Source: Botrimarina colliarenosi (lineage in GTDB: Bacteria; Planctomycetota; Planctomycetia; Pirellulales; Lacipirellulaceae). From it: a stretch of DNA of 42,132 bases. The DNA lies in assembly GCF_007859955.1 (NCBI RefSeq), contig NZ_SJPR01000007.1, forward strand, positions 123,869 to 166,000, in the 5' to 3' direction. Below are positions 24,525 through 36,400 of the stretch, piece by piece; positions within the stretch are counted from its first letter, which is position 1; each line of letters opens with the position of its first letter. The notes under the pieces are model-generated. The model was not told the origin of the DNA and did not search any database. It saw nothing but the letters and a program-made list of their open reading frames with translations. A program made the position numbers and the translations under genes.

Positions 24525-24924
24525 CGGCAACCTCGTAATGGTTCTAAACACACAAATTCCTCCGGCGTCAAAACGCCCGAGGCGTTTACGTCCTGCGTAG
24601 GTTTGGACCGGCGGCAGCATGCCATGCCGTCTGCGAACGCTTCGGTCAGGCGTCGCCGGCGGCCATCGTCTAGCGGTCGAATTGACCTCACATCCTCAGA
24701 GGTCTTCGCCACCGACCACAGTTCGGCGTCCGCCGTAAGCTCAGCGGATGGTCCAGCCGATGGAGACCTAAATGGGTCGGTATCCGCATCGGTCGATCCG
24801 ACCTGTGATGATAGAATCGTCCATGGTCGTGCGGCGGTCGGCCTGAACTCTACAGCTCTACAACCACACACAGGCCCCTGACTATTGCATTTGTCACTGG
24901 CTACTGCTTAGGTAATGACACTGG
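24525..24924. other. Intergenic stretch, no gene seen
   Basis: Convergent space between the Fic gene and the DUF1501 gene. No frame has recognisable domains. A ~28-base stretch near 24704 (GAGGTCTTCGCCACCGACCACAG) resembles one near 37885 in the other large intergenic region. No terminator with a T-run is visible. Confidence 0.5.
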
Positions 24925-26118
24925 TCAGATGAATGGCAACGGTTCGAACCTCGTACCGAGCACAACTTCGGATGGCACATCAATCCACCTGTCGAGCAGC
25001 GTGGCGTAGAGGCGACGGAAGTCGACCTGCATGGGGACATCGCCATCGACTAGCTTTGAGAGATCGCCACGGTCGCCGTAGAGGCCGGCCTTGATCGGCG
25101 TGCCGGCTACGAACACGGGGCCCGCGGCGCCGTGGTCGGTCCCCTTCGAGTCGTTCTCGGCCACGCGCCGGCCGAACTCGCTGAAGGCGAGCACAACGAC
25201 ACGCTGATCGAGTTGGTCCGTCCGCAGATCGTCGAGGAAGGCTTGGAGAGCTTCCGAAAACTCGCGCAGTAGGTTGGCGTGGGTGAAGAGCTGCGCCGAG
25301 TGCGTGTCGTAGCCGCCTTGCGACGCGTAGTAGACCCGCGCCCGCGACCCACTCCGCAGCAGCTTCGCCACCAGTCCCAGCCGCGACACGAGTTCTGACG
25401 TTGGGTACGCGGAGCGCGAAGCCGAAGCGGCGCGCTGGTCGCGGGCGAACGCCTCGGCGGCGGCGTAGGCCGACTGCGACTGCTGTGTGACGAAGGAAGC
25501 GATGCCCGTCGCCTGGTCGCCGGCTTCGCCTAGTGGCGGCGTCGGTCGATCGAGCGTCAAGTCGCCGGCCTCGGACAAACTGGTGGCGCTGGCCCGTCGT
25601 CCCCAGAGGGCGAACGGCGTTTCATCGGCGCCGACGTAGACCGCGTCGGACTCGACGGAAGCAGGATTGTTTCTTGTGGACTGATCGAGCGTGCGGCCGA
25701 GCCAACCGTAGGCCTCCCGATCGGCGTTCTCACGGCGCCCGGCCTGCCAGATCCGCATGCTGCTGAAGTGCGAGCGGTCGGGGTTCGGGTAGCCGACCCC
25801 CTGAACGATCGCTAGCCGCCCGTCATCGAGCAGCTCCTTGGCGCCCTTCATCCGAGGGTGGAGGCCGACGTGGTCGTCGATCTTGAGCAGGTCGGATTCC
25901 TTCAGCCGCAGCGCCTTGCGCGCGCGGCCGTAGCCGTCGTCGCCATAGGGGACGACCGTGTTGAGCCCGTCGTTGCCGCCGTCGAGCTGGATGACGACCA
26001 GCACGCGGTCATCGACCTGCATAGGCGCCGCCTGGGCCGTCTTGGCAAGAAAGGCCGGCACGAAGGGCGCCGCCGTGACGAGCGACGTCGTCCGTAGAAA
26101 GTCTCTCCGTGTAAACAC
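24925..26118 (-). CDS. DUF1501 family Tat-exported protein
   Basis: A 397-residue protein starting at a GTG at 26118 with AGGAGG seven bases upstream. The N-terminus is a twin-arginine signal (FTRRDFLRTTSLVTAAPF...). The body matches DUF1501 (sulfatase-like alkaline phosphatase fold): VLVVIQLDGGNDGLNTVVPYGD, GLHPRMKGAKELLDDGRLAIVQGVGYPNPDRSHF, and VVVLAFSEFGRRVAENDSKGTDHGAAGP. DUF1501 genes in planctomycetes are usually paired with DUF1800 or DUF1549/DUF1553 genes. The partner here is the DUF1800 gene 14 bases upstream. Its enzymatic activity is not known; an extracytoplasmic role is supported by the signal. It is the last gene of the blaI-M56 operon. Confidence 0.95.
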   Translation of the reverse strand: MFTRRDFLRTTSLVTAAPFVPAFLAKTAQAAPMQVDDRVLVVIQLDGGNDGLNTVVPYGDDGYGRARKALRLKESDLLKIDDHVGLHPRMKGAKELLDDGRLAIVQGVGYPNPDRSHFSSMRIWQAGRRENADREAYGWLGRTLDQSTRNNPASVESDAVYVGADETPFALWGRRASATSLSEAGDLTLDRPTPPLGEAGDQATGIASFVTQQSQSAYAAAEAFARDQRAASASRSAYPTSELVSRLGLVAKLLRSGSRARVYYASQGGYDTHSAQLFTHANLLREFSEALQAFLDDLRTDQLDQRVVVLAFSEFGRRVAENDSKGTDHGAAGPVFVAGTPIKAGLYGDRGDLSKLVDGDVPMQVDFRRLYATLLDRWIDVPSEVVLGTRFEPLPFI

Positions 26119-26132
26119 CGACAGCCTCCTTC

Positions 26133-27458
26133 TCAGCCAAGGGTGGAATCGGAAAGGGACAACACCAGAGCGATCGCTGCGGCGGGAGACAGTTCGCCGG
26201 CTTCTTTCGAATCAGTTGCGACAGCGGGCGCACCGATCCCCCACAGCAATAGCGCGAGCCGATCCACGATCGGTCCTTCTCCGGGCGGCAGCCCCGCGGA
26301 CAGATCGACCTCCGCGGGTGAACGCCATAGCACGCCCTCAGCGAGCGCGTTGGCGTAGTTGGCGCGGGCGACGAGGGTTCGGGTCGATAGCCACGATCGG
26401 CCTTCGTTCCAGCCGCCAACGTTCGGCGGGTAGAAGAGATCTTGGCCCATCCGGGTGATCCACTCGGCGACTAGCAACGTGCTCGGTGGCGAGTCGCACA
26501 GGCGCAATGATCGCAGCGTTTCGACGGCGTGCTGGGCGGGGCTGGTGACACGCGTGCGGAGGTTCTCTTTGCGGAAGAACGCGTCACTGCGGAGGATCGT
26601 CTCAACGCCCCACTCAATATCGAGATCGTTCTGTTGCAACCCTGCGGCGAGTGAATCGATGGCCTCTTGGTCGATAGCGCCTTCCCCCATCAGCAGCCCA
26701 CAGAGCCGCCTAGCGACGCGCCGCGCCGTCTCGGGTCGGGCGAGCAAGAGGTCGAGCAGGCCGTCGCCGTCGAGCGGCGACGTTTGGCCGAGAATGGTTA
26801 ACTCGCTGTCGTCGTGGCGACTCTCACGGCAAGCGAACGCCTGCCGCGTGATGGTCCACCCGGTGAGCGCCCTGGCTGCTGCACGGACATCGGCCTCGGT
26901 GTAGGCGCCGGCGCCGAGCGTAAAAAGCTCCATCAGCTCGCGGCCGAGATTCTCGTTGGGTCGCCCCTTGCGGTTGGAGTCGGCGTCGAGCCAAGTGAGC
27001 ATCGCCGGGTGCTTGACGACCGCTCGCAGGAGGTCGCCAAAGGGCGCACGAGAATACCTGCGCAGCAGGTCGTTCTGCTCGCGCATCCAGACGAGGTTAT
27101 CGACCTTGCGGTTACTCGTGGCGAAATGGTTGTGCCACAACAGCGTCAGGCGTTCGCCGAGCGGATCGGGCGACTTGAGCATCCGGAAGACCCACCACGC
27201 TTTGAGGCGGTTGGGATTGCCCGAGGCGGTGGCGGCGTCGCCGATCGTCGCGGCGAGTCGCTCGAACCCCTCGTCCACCTGCGGCTTAAGCAGCCGATCG
27301 ATCGCGGCCTCGGGCCCTTCGCCAAGGTCGCGCTGGAGCGTCTCCCAGTCGGCCCCGAAGCCGGCGCGGCGGTGCAGGTGCACCACCCGCTGGAGGTCCC
27401 ACGGCGCCGAGTCGCTCGGCTCGTAGAGTCGCCAATCGCTAGGCGCCGAGTCGTTCAC
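26133..27458 (-). CDS. DUF1800 family protein
   Basis: A 441-residue protein starting at a GTG at 27458 that overlaps the M56 stop (GTGA, 27455-27458), implying translational coupling. It shows the DUF1800 signature: VVHLHRRAGFGADWETLQ, LKSPDPLGERLTLLWHNHFATSNRKV, LLRAVVKHPAMLTWLDADSNRKGRPNENLGRELMELFTLG and YTEADVRAAARALTGWT. Function is unknown; these proteins nearly always accompany DUF1501 proteins. No signal peptide is apparent at this start. Coupling to the giant M56 protein ties this pair to the BlaI-type regulatory module. Confidence 0.95.
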   Translation of the reverse strand: MNDSAPSDWRLYEPSDSAPWDLQRVVHLHRRAGFGADWETLQRDLGEGPEAAIDRLLKPQVDEGFERLAATIGDAATASGNPNRLKAWWVFRMLKSPDPLGERLTLLWHNHFATSNRKVDNLVWMREQNDLLRRYSRAPFGDLLRAVVKHPAMLTWLDADSNRKGRPNENLGRELMELFTLGAGAYTEADVRAAARALTGWTITRQAFACRESRHDDSELTILGQTSPLDGDGLLDLLLARPETARRVARRLCGLLMGEGAIDQEAIDSLAAGLQQNDLDIEWGVETILRSDAFFRKENLRTRVTSPAQHAVETLRSLRLCDSPPSTLLVAEWITRMGQDLFYPPNVGGWNEGRSWLSTRTLVARANYANALAEGVLWRSPAEVDLSAGLPPGEGPIVDRLALLLWGIGAPAVATDSKEAGELSPAAAIALVLSLSDSTLG

Positions 27459-30400
27459 GGGTCCACCCCGACATCGATCGTGAGGTCGCCGAGATCGATT
27501 TCCTCGTTCGCCTCCGCCTTAAAGTCTTTCAGAGTGACGAATCCCCCATCCTTGAGCGCGACGATCCGGTACGGAGCGCCGGGGATCAGCACGGGCAGGC
27601 GGAGGCGGCCGTCGATGTCGCTGTCGGTCGTTCGGGGATCTGGGTAGTTGATCCGGTCTACGTTCGAGATGAAGTCGGAGTCGGCTGAGACGACCCCTTT
27701 CCCGGACTCGGGGTTGTTGAGGGGGTCCGGTCCCGGTCGAACGACCATGTAAACGTTGACGCCAGAGAAATTGGCAACGGGATCCCCCGATTCGTCAATG
27801 AGGCGTGCCGTTGCCGAGCCGCAAGGCTCAAGTGCGACGCGTTCTTCCACGTCGCCGGCCCGGACCGTGACGGTGGCGCCAATTCTCTGCTCCTGCTGAA
27901 GGAAGTGGACGGTGTGCTCTGCTTTGGACGGCAGCCCGCGAACCTCGAACCGCGCGCCCTCCACTCGGGGAGAGTTTCCCCGCCATTCAAGGTTGGTGGC
28001 ACGGATGTTTCTCCACGAGACCATTAGGGCGCCATTCACCGGCGCGCCCGAATCGTCCACTAAGCGGCCGCTCGCGGCGCCGCCGCGCGTTAGCCGCACG
28101 GTCATCTCGACGGGCGAGTCTTCGGCAGTGACGTCGATCCGCTCGAAGTGGTGGGCGTACTGGCGTCTGCCTCCTTCCTTGTTGCGGCTCAGTTCTTGGC
28201 TTGTCGATTCGGCGAGGACATAGTCGTCGGTCGGGCCGTGGACCACGATCCGGCCGGAGCCGGGAAGCACGGCGGTCTTGAATCGGCCCTCAATGTCGGT
28301 CGTTTGAATCGCCTGCCAGCCGGTGAGGATGTCGTCGGCGACGTTGGGGTTGTTATTCCTCTCGGGAACGTACTGCACCGACGCGTCGGCGATGGGTTGT
28401 CCCGTACCGGCCTCGACGACCTGCCCCGTTATGAGCACGCCGCGCGGCAACGATACATCTACCTGCTTGACGCGGTCGCCGTCGTTCCAGTGAATGCCTT
28501 TCTCGGTTGGGGTCTGGCGCGCGAGGTAGGGCGTCCCCTCGGGCGCGTAGGCATTGACGCCGAAACGGACCCCCGACTTGGGGCTGATACGGAACCGCCC
28601 CTTCTCGTCGGCCTGACCGGCGACGGAGACCATCGAGCCGAACTCCTTCTGTTGGCTTGCCCAGATGGTCACCCTGGCCAGCGGCGCCGGTTCGCCGGTG
28701 TCTTCGTAGGTGACGGTCCCCTCAAATACCTGCGCCGGCGCCAGTGGCAACAACAGTTCCTCGCCGGGCTCGCCGTTGCGCACCAATGAACGGTAAGTCC
28801 CGTCCCGATCGCCGTGTTGCTCGGGCTCGCCCGTGTTGAGCATGATGTCTTGTGGGGCGAAACGGTCGTCGCCATCGACTTCGAGGTAGGCGCCGTAGCC
28901 TGCGGGGACTCCTTGCAGCGCGAACCGCCCGCTAGGATCGGTGATTACCGGCTGGATCCAAGCGGCGGGCGCCGGACCTTCGCCCGAGTAGCCGGCCCCC
29001 GCGGGTTCGCGGCCGGGCATGGCGGCCTCCATCACTAATTGCACGCGCACGGTCACGCCGGCCGCTGGTTGCCCCTCGATATCGACGAGCCTGGCGACGA
29101 TCGGCTGCTCGGCGGGCAATTCAAGAGACAGCGCCTCGTTCTCGAGCCCTAGGCTGACGTCCTTCGAGGCGACCCCCGCGCCGTCGCGGCGGGCGAGCAG
29201 TCTTGAGTAGTGGAACAACTCGGGGTCGGCCGTGTGCGTCAAGCGGAACGCGCCGGCTTCGTCGGCGGTCCCTTCGGCGAGCACGGCGCCGTTCGGCGAG
29301 TAGTCGCCTCCCTTGTTCGTTACCTTCCGCATAGCGACGAGGGCGACGTGCGCGCCGGCGGCGGGCTGACCGTCGGCGAGCGTCACCTTGCCCGAGACGC
29401 TTTTCGCCGCTTCCGCCGCTTGGTTCTGCTCGGATTTCTTTTCGGGCTTCTTCGCCGGCTTCTTTTCAGAGGCGGGCTTGGCGGCTTTGTCCTCACGGTT
29501 CTCGTCATCGTCGCCGATGACGATGTCGCCGAGGTCCTTCACCTCACCCGGCTCGATGGATTCGTTGACGAGCGCTTTGCCAATGCCCATCTGCTGCCGC
29601 TTCATGCTGTTGAACGAGCGCGGGGCGGAGACCCACGCCGAGTATTTCTTCTGGTGGTGGATGCCATGGAGCGTAAAGCGGCCCTCGGAATCCACCACAA
29701 CTCGTTCAGGGTCGGAGAGTTTCCCGGGCTGCGGCGCCCAGACCGCGACCTCGCCGCGGTTGAAGGCCTCCATGTCGAAGGAGAGGCTCGCGTCGGTGAT
29801 CGGCTCGCCGTCCGGATCGACGAGGCGTCCCGTGAACTTGCCGGCCGGGACCCATTCGATCACGACATCCTGGTCCTTCTCGGTGACCGTTGTCGCGCCG
29901 ACACGGTTGCGGGATTCGTCGTAGACGAGGACCTGGCGGCGCTCGCCCGCCTTGAGGCCCTCGACTTGGAACTGAGGCGTCTCCTGTCGCTGCCAACCCC
30001 ACATCTCGGCGGCGCCGTAGGATCGATAGCCCGTGGTGAAGAGGCCGCCGACCGACGGCACGGTGACGGTCACCGACGAGCTCGCCGTCAATGGCATGTC
30101 GGCCCGGACGACCTTGCTTTCCAACTGGGGATCGACTTCGAGCAGGCGACGGTAGTTGACCGGCATCAGGTAGTGAGGCTCGGTGGCGAACATGCCCTGA
30201 TCGTCACGCCCCTCGATCGACTCGGCGCCCGCACCGCGCGGGTAGCGGTCGATGTCGCGACCGAGCGGCCCGTTCGTGGCCGTGTTGTCGTACTGGAAGG
30301 CGAGCACGCCGCGGGTGGGGAGCACCGCAACGCGGAAGCGTCCCTCGGCGTCGGTCCAGTAGCGGCCCTGCACGAACGTTCGGCGCGTGCCCGGGTAGGC

Positions 30401-33400
30401 GGCTTCGATCTCCTTGTTCGGGAAGTAGTAGTACTCGAGACTGCCGACGATCGCCTCGTCGGTGTCGGCGTCGTAAACACGGCCTTCGGCCCAGACGCCT
30501 TGCCGCAGGCGGAAGTCGTACGCCCCTTCCTTCGCTGCGGCGGACGTGTCGGCCGTGACGATTGCCGGCACATAAGCGGCGTCGCCATCCGTGAAGGCCA
30601 TGACGCGGTTCTTGTCGCCGATCGGCAGGCCGGTGATTCGATACCTGCCGTCTGCGTCCGTGCGGGTGACAAACTGCCGGTCATGGAGATTCGACCAGCG
30701 GTTGGTGCCGTGGACGATCCCGTCGCGCACAATGACGCCGACGATTGGCTCGCCGGTATCGTAGTCAACGACGCGGCTCTCGACCGGGCGTGACGGCGCG
30801 GCGACGTGCAGCAGCTCGTTCGGATGGACCGTGTAGCTCGTTTCCGTCGGTCCCTCGTCGACCGTGAACTCAATCTTCTCACCCGGCATGTTCCGGGCGA
30901 CGATCTCGGCGGTCTCGATGCCCTCCCCTTCGATCCGCAATTGCAGCAGCAGGTTGTCTTCGATGCCGCGTAACGCAAAGCGGCCGTCGGCGTTGGTTGT
31001 CGCCGTGGGAAGGGCTAGCGTCGTCTGCGACGGCTCGATGATGTTCAGCAGGTCGAACACCTTGGAGCGCCATTCGGAGTTCGGCTGTGTGTCGTCTGGC
31101 GTCCCGTACCAGGGGCCGGCGGGATCGTTCGCTCTACGAGACCAACGTGTTGTGATCTTCGCGCCGGCAACCGGATTGCCGTCGATATCGATGACGCGGC
31201 CGCGGAGCGGTTCGCCCTCGGCGGGGAGTTCGATGACGGTCTGGCTCGCCAAAGCCGACAAAGCGGCCCCGATCACCGTCACCGGATTCGATCGCGGCCG
31301 AGACTTGCCGAGGTAGCCGGGACGCTCGACCGCGAAGCCATAGCCCGGCGCCCGGACGACGATCCACTGCGAGTAGCTCCAGCTCGCTGGGGCGTCTTCG
31401 GCGAGTTCGACGGCGGGCGCTGGGAAACGGAAGCGTCCGTTGGCGTCGGTGGTCGCAAGGAGCCGCGGCGCCATCGGCTCAATGTCGTGGACACGCGTAT
31501 GGAAGTAATAGAACTCGGCGCCGGCGATCGGCTTGCCGTCGGGACCGACGACGATGCCCGACTCTTCTTTGGTCTTACTCGCTTGCTTGTCTTGACGGTC
31601 CGTGGCGTCGTCCTCGGAGGGATCCGCCCATGCCTTGTCCGGCGGAGCAGCGGCCGCCGGCTTTAGGCCGGCTTGGTCGGGCTGCGTGACCCGCTTGGCG
31701 AACTCTTTCTCATCCGCGGCGAGGCGTACGTCGCCCACGTCCTGCGTGTGGCCCGGATCGACACGGATCACCACGTCCACCGGCCCGCTCGCAAAGCGCA
31801 TCGACGGGGCCGTCGAGCTCGACATGGCCGCCTGGTCGTACGCATTGAGTCGGTAATCGACGCCCGGCACGAGGCACGCGATCTCGAATCGTCCCTCATC
31901 GTCGGTCTCATAGATCGCGTTGCTGGTGCTCTCGCGGTTGGCGGGGAGCGGCGCCGCTTGGTACGACTTGTCGAAGGTCCCGAAGTCGTCGTCGTTCCGC
32001 AGATGCCACGCCGAAATTTGGCAGTTCGCCAGCGGTTCTCCTTCGGCATCGACGAGACGACCAATTGCTTTGCCGGCGGGCTGCAGCCGGACAACTAAGT
32101 CTTCATGCCCTTCGCCGGAAACGATGACGCGGCCCCCGAGGTTCCGCTCAAGGTCCATCGCGTAGACGTGCCGCGGCTGGTCCGGTTCGTAGCCCACTAG
32201 CTCGAATCGGCCGTCACTGGACCGGTCCCATGAGTTCGCAAACTCAGCGATACGGTTCGTGTAACGAAAACTGGTGATCGGCTCTCCATCCGGACCCACG
32301 ACGCGGCCAGCGACGGTCGTTCCGGAGTCCAGTTCGAGGTTTAACTCGATGCGGGTCGCTTCACTCGCCGGGTCGATCTCGGCAACCTCGTGGTAGCTTG
32401 ACGGCATGAGATAGGACGGCTCGCAGCGGATCATCGACTCGGCCGCTTCCCGTGATCCGTCTAGTTTGAGAATCTCGGCCGCTCGGGGGTAGCGCTCGTG
32501 CTCGTGCGCTTGGAACGTTATGTAGCCGCGACCCGGCAAGACAGCGATCCGGTAACGTCCCCTGTCGTCGGCCAGCAACCTGTCTCGTTCATCGACCTGC
32601 AGCGATCGAGCGAAGCGATGGTCGGGATTCTCAGGAGGGACGTAATAGGCGACCCGGCCCGCGATCCCGTCACCGGTACGCTTGTCGGTGACGCGTCCCT
32701 CTAGCCAGACCCCGCGGTGGAGGTCGAAGTCAACCTCGAGCGGGCCCTCAACGCCTTCGGTGTTTGCGGGCTTCGATGAGGAAAAGTAGGCGACGTCCCC
32801 GTCAGGGGCGATGGCAGCGATGCGATTTTCCGCCCCGATCGGCATGCCGCTGAGCGTGTAACGGCCTTGCTGATCGGTAACCGTGCGGACGAAGTCGGCG
32901 CCCCATCCGTTGAGTTCGTTTCCGTGTCGCTTTTGACTCTTGATTGTCACGCCCGCGAGGGGCTGCTTGGTCTCTTCGTCACGAACGACGCCCGAGATCG
33001 GCGTCGAGGGGCCGACAACATAGCTGAAGTCCGCGGGGTAGTAGGTCAGCCGCCTTGAACTGGCGCCGTTCCGTTCCTCTGGGAGTTCGATCGGTTCGCC
33101 CGGCTCGGTGCGGACGTGCACCAGGTTGGTCTCAACGCCGGGCCCTTCCAACAGCAAGCGGGCGATGCGTCCCTGGCCGATACCACGTAGGGTGAAGCGG
33201 CCCTCCGAGTCGGTCGTTGCGGGATCGACCGCTGAGCGGAGCTGCCAATCGCCCAGCATGCGAGGCGTCATCAGTCGGGCGGAGTAGAAGTCTGCATCAG
33301 GCTCGGCGGCCGCTTCACGCCAAGCCGTGAGGTCATCGTCGGCGCTGCACCAGAGGCGATCGAGTGACAGTTTTGCGCCAGCGACGGGCTCGCCATTGAT

Positions 33401-36400
33401 GTCGAGAACCCGGCCGCGGATCGGGGCTTCGTCCCGCGTGAGTTGCAGCGGCCTGCCCGCCGAACCGAGCATCGCTTCAGCTTGCTGGCGGAACGGCTCG
33501 GGAAGTCCCTTGACCCTCTCAATGGCTTCGCTTTGCCACTGGCCGGTGACTTCGAAAGCCGCTGCGGTTGAGATCGCAAAACCGAAACCCGTTTTCGACG
33601 CCACGATCGATGCGGCCTTGAACTCTCGGTCGATCGCTTGCGGACCGAAGTCGCTGGGCGCCACCTCGAATCGGAAGGCGCCGTTGGCGTCGGTCGTTGC
33701 GATGGGCTTCGACGCTGAATTTAGCACGCCGGTGGCGTTCGGGACATAGAACAGGTGGTACAGTTCGGCGTCGGCGACCGGCTTGCCGTCAGGATCGACA
33801 ACCGTGCCGGCGAAGGCGACGGCAGCGTCGTCCGCTTTCGGGGCGACGCGGGTTGCCGCCGTCGCTTCACGCACCGGCTCGGGGCGCTCGTCGTCCGTGA
33901 CGTCGATCTCGCCGAGGTCGATCGTTTCGCCCGGACTCACTTCCAGGTCTTCCGCGAGCACCTTGAATTTTACTCGCGTAGACTCCAAATACACGTCGTA
34001 AGAAGTTCCGGGCAGGACGCCCGTTTGCTCGAAGCGGCCTAATTCATCGGTGGTGATCTCTATGAGTTCGGGACTGAAGTCGCCGCCGGGTCGCGGGCTG
34101 AAACGGATGCGGGCTCCGGGCAGAGGCGTTTCGTCGCCTTCCGCAATCTGACCACAAACCGTCGCGCAAGGCTCGAGTTGAACCGAGAGATCGTCTGGTG
34201 ACTCGCTGGCGGATATCTGCAGCGCTCTTCCAAGCCGCTTCTCTGGATGGTGAATCAGCAGCGTTCGCTCTTCGGCCTTCGCCAAGGCGGAGACCTTCAG
34301 CAGGGATCCCTCCGGCTGCGTCCATCGTGAGCGACGCAAGAGACCAGCCGCCGTAACGCCATCGATGGGTTCACCCTGATCGTCAGCAACCGAGACTTGC
34401 ACCGTGCGACCGCGTTCCAGCGCGAAGTCGATCACGAACTCCGGCGTATCTTCAGGAATATTCACGCCACGAATGCTGGTGAGGCTCAATCGGCTCGGCG
34501 TGCCTCCTAGGCTGTAGTAGCCAGGCAAGTAGTCCTTCGCGTCAGCTTCTAGTATTTCGTCGAATCCCTGACCGCGGGGGTAAGGGGACTCACTCCAGAG
34601 AACGACCCCAGCAATCGCTTTTCCAGGCAAGCCGACCAATCGGTAGGTCCCGTCCGGGGCGACCGTGTAGCTATCCTGATAGCCGTCGGCGCTGCCGTCT
34701 TTGTATTCAGGTAGGGCGCTGGCGTAGGGGTTGGACCGGTGGGGGAAATACTGGGCGAACACGGATCGTGATCCAACGATGGGCTCGCCGCTCGCTTCGT
34801 CGGTCACCCGGCCGGTGATCCAGACACCGCGATGGAGTTCGATGGCCATCTTAATCGGCTCGATGCCGATACGTTCGGGGACGTCATATCGCCGAATTAG
34901 GTAGGGCTGATCGTCGTTCGGCGTGGCTAAGATCTGGTTCTGATCTCCCTTCGCCATCCCGACCAAGCGGAAGCGGCCTTCGCTGTCGCTAACCGCACGC
35001 AGGCGCAACTCCCCAGGCAAGAAGCGGCGTATCATCGATTTCTGCCTGATTGAAACCCCCGCCAACGGGGCGCCCGTCTCGGCGTCGCTTACGACGCCTT
35101 CGATCGGTTGTGTCGGTTGGGCGAAGATCTGAGCACGCGCGCCATAAATGATCTGCTTGTGTGAGAATTCGGGGTCGTCAGCGATTAGTGGCTCCGTGTC
35201 GCGGGTGATGATCGTCGCCAGCGTGTAGGCGATGGTTGGCCCCGACAGGGCGACACGGACCTTCCGTTCGCGACCGACGCCCGTTATTACGAACTCGCCT
35301 TTGGCGTTGGTCGTGACCTCGGCGGCCGCGTGCGGCGGGTGTTGCCGGGTGCGTCGCTTGAAGTGCTTGTCGATCGCGCGCCAGAACCACTCACCCCGGT
35401 TGATCGCCGCGAGCCACGCGTCGAGGCTCTCGTCGTCGGTTGCGGCGACGTTACAAACCGCAACGGTGACGCCCGCGAGCGGGTTGCCTTCAAGATCAAC
35501 CACCTTGCCGCGGATCGGTACATCGTCACGCACGATGTGGAGCGTCAGCGAATCAACCGCCGGTTCGCCATCCGGGATCACCTCAAACCCAGGGCCAAAG
35601 CCCTTGAGACTGGCGACGATCGCCACTTCACTGCTCTTCGGATAAGTCAATTCGAATCGGCCGTCAGCGCTCGATACGGTTTTAGCGAGCGGCAGCTTCG
35701 GCGCGTCCGGATCGTGGATCCACGTCTGAGCTTCGACGATGGCGCCGCCGACCGGCTCGCCACTCGGAGCCACCACCCGCCCGCGAACGCTGACGTCGCT
35801 CGACGCGTCATCAACAGCGAAATCATCGTTTGACGCCTCCTCCTCCAATGCCAAGTCGGCGCTGGCTTTGGAGACCGCCGAGTTCAACCCCACGAGCCCC
35901 GCCATTGTCGCGCCGACGAGTCCGCCGCCGATCACCAGCGCCAGCAGTAGATTGCCCACACGGGTCGAGAGCGGCCGCGAAGTATCGAGGATCCGCGCCA
36001 CACGCCGGCCAAGCATCGATCGGAACGACACAATACCGACGCCCACCGCGGCGATCGGCGTGGCGCCCAGCTCGGCGATGCTCACCAACCGGTCGGCATA
36101 GTCCGTGCGGTCCGATCCGAGTTGCACGACGTAGTCGTCGCACACCTCCTCGGCCGCCGCCTCGATGCGGCGCGACAAGCTCCATAGCAAGGGTTGGAAG
36201 AACATCGCCGAGGTCGATAGGCGCCTAGCGAGGTTCCACACCGTGTCGTGACGCTTTAGGTGCGCCAGCTCGTGGACAAGGACATCCTGGAGCGAACTCC
36301 CATCATGCTCCTCCGGTAGCAGCACCGCCGGGCGCCGGATCCCCGCGAGGCAGGGGCTCGGCAGGTAGGGGCTCCGCAGCACCTGCGGCGTGGCAACGCC

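Noticed and set aside
24935..24965. tRNA T-loop-like GGTTCGAACC
   Set aside because: It is the C-terminal coding sequence of the DUF1501 gene; no cloverleaf can be formed around it.
29210..30793. Plus-strand 527-codon frame inside the M56 gene
   Set aside because: It is antisense to the repetitive M56 gene, composed of low-information V/R/A/G sequence and has no recognisable domain; a by-product of GC-rich codon use.
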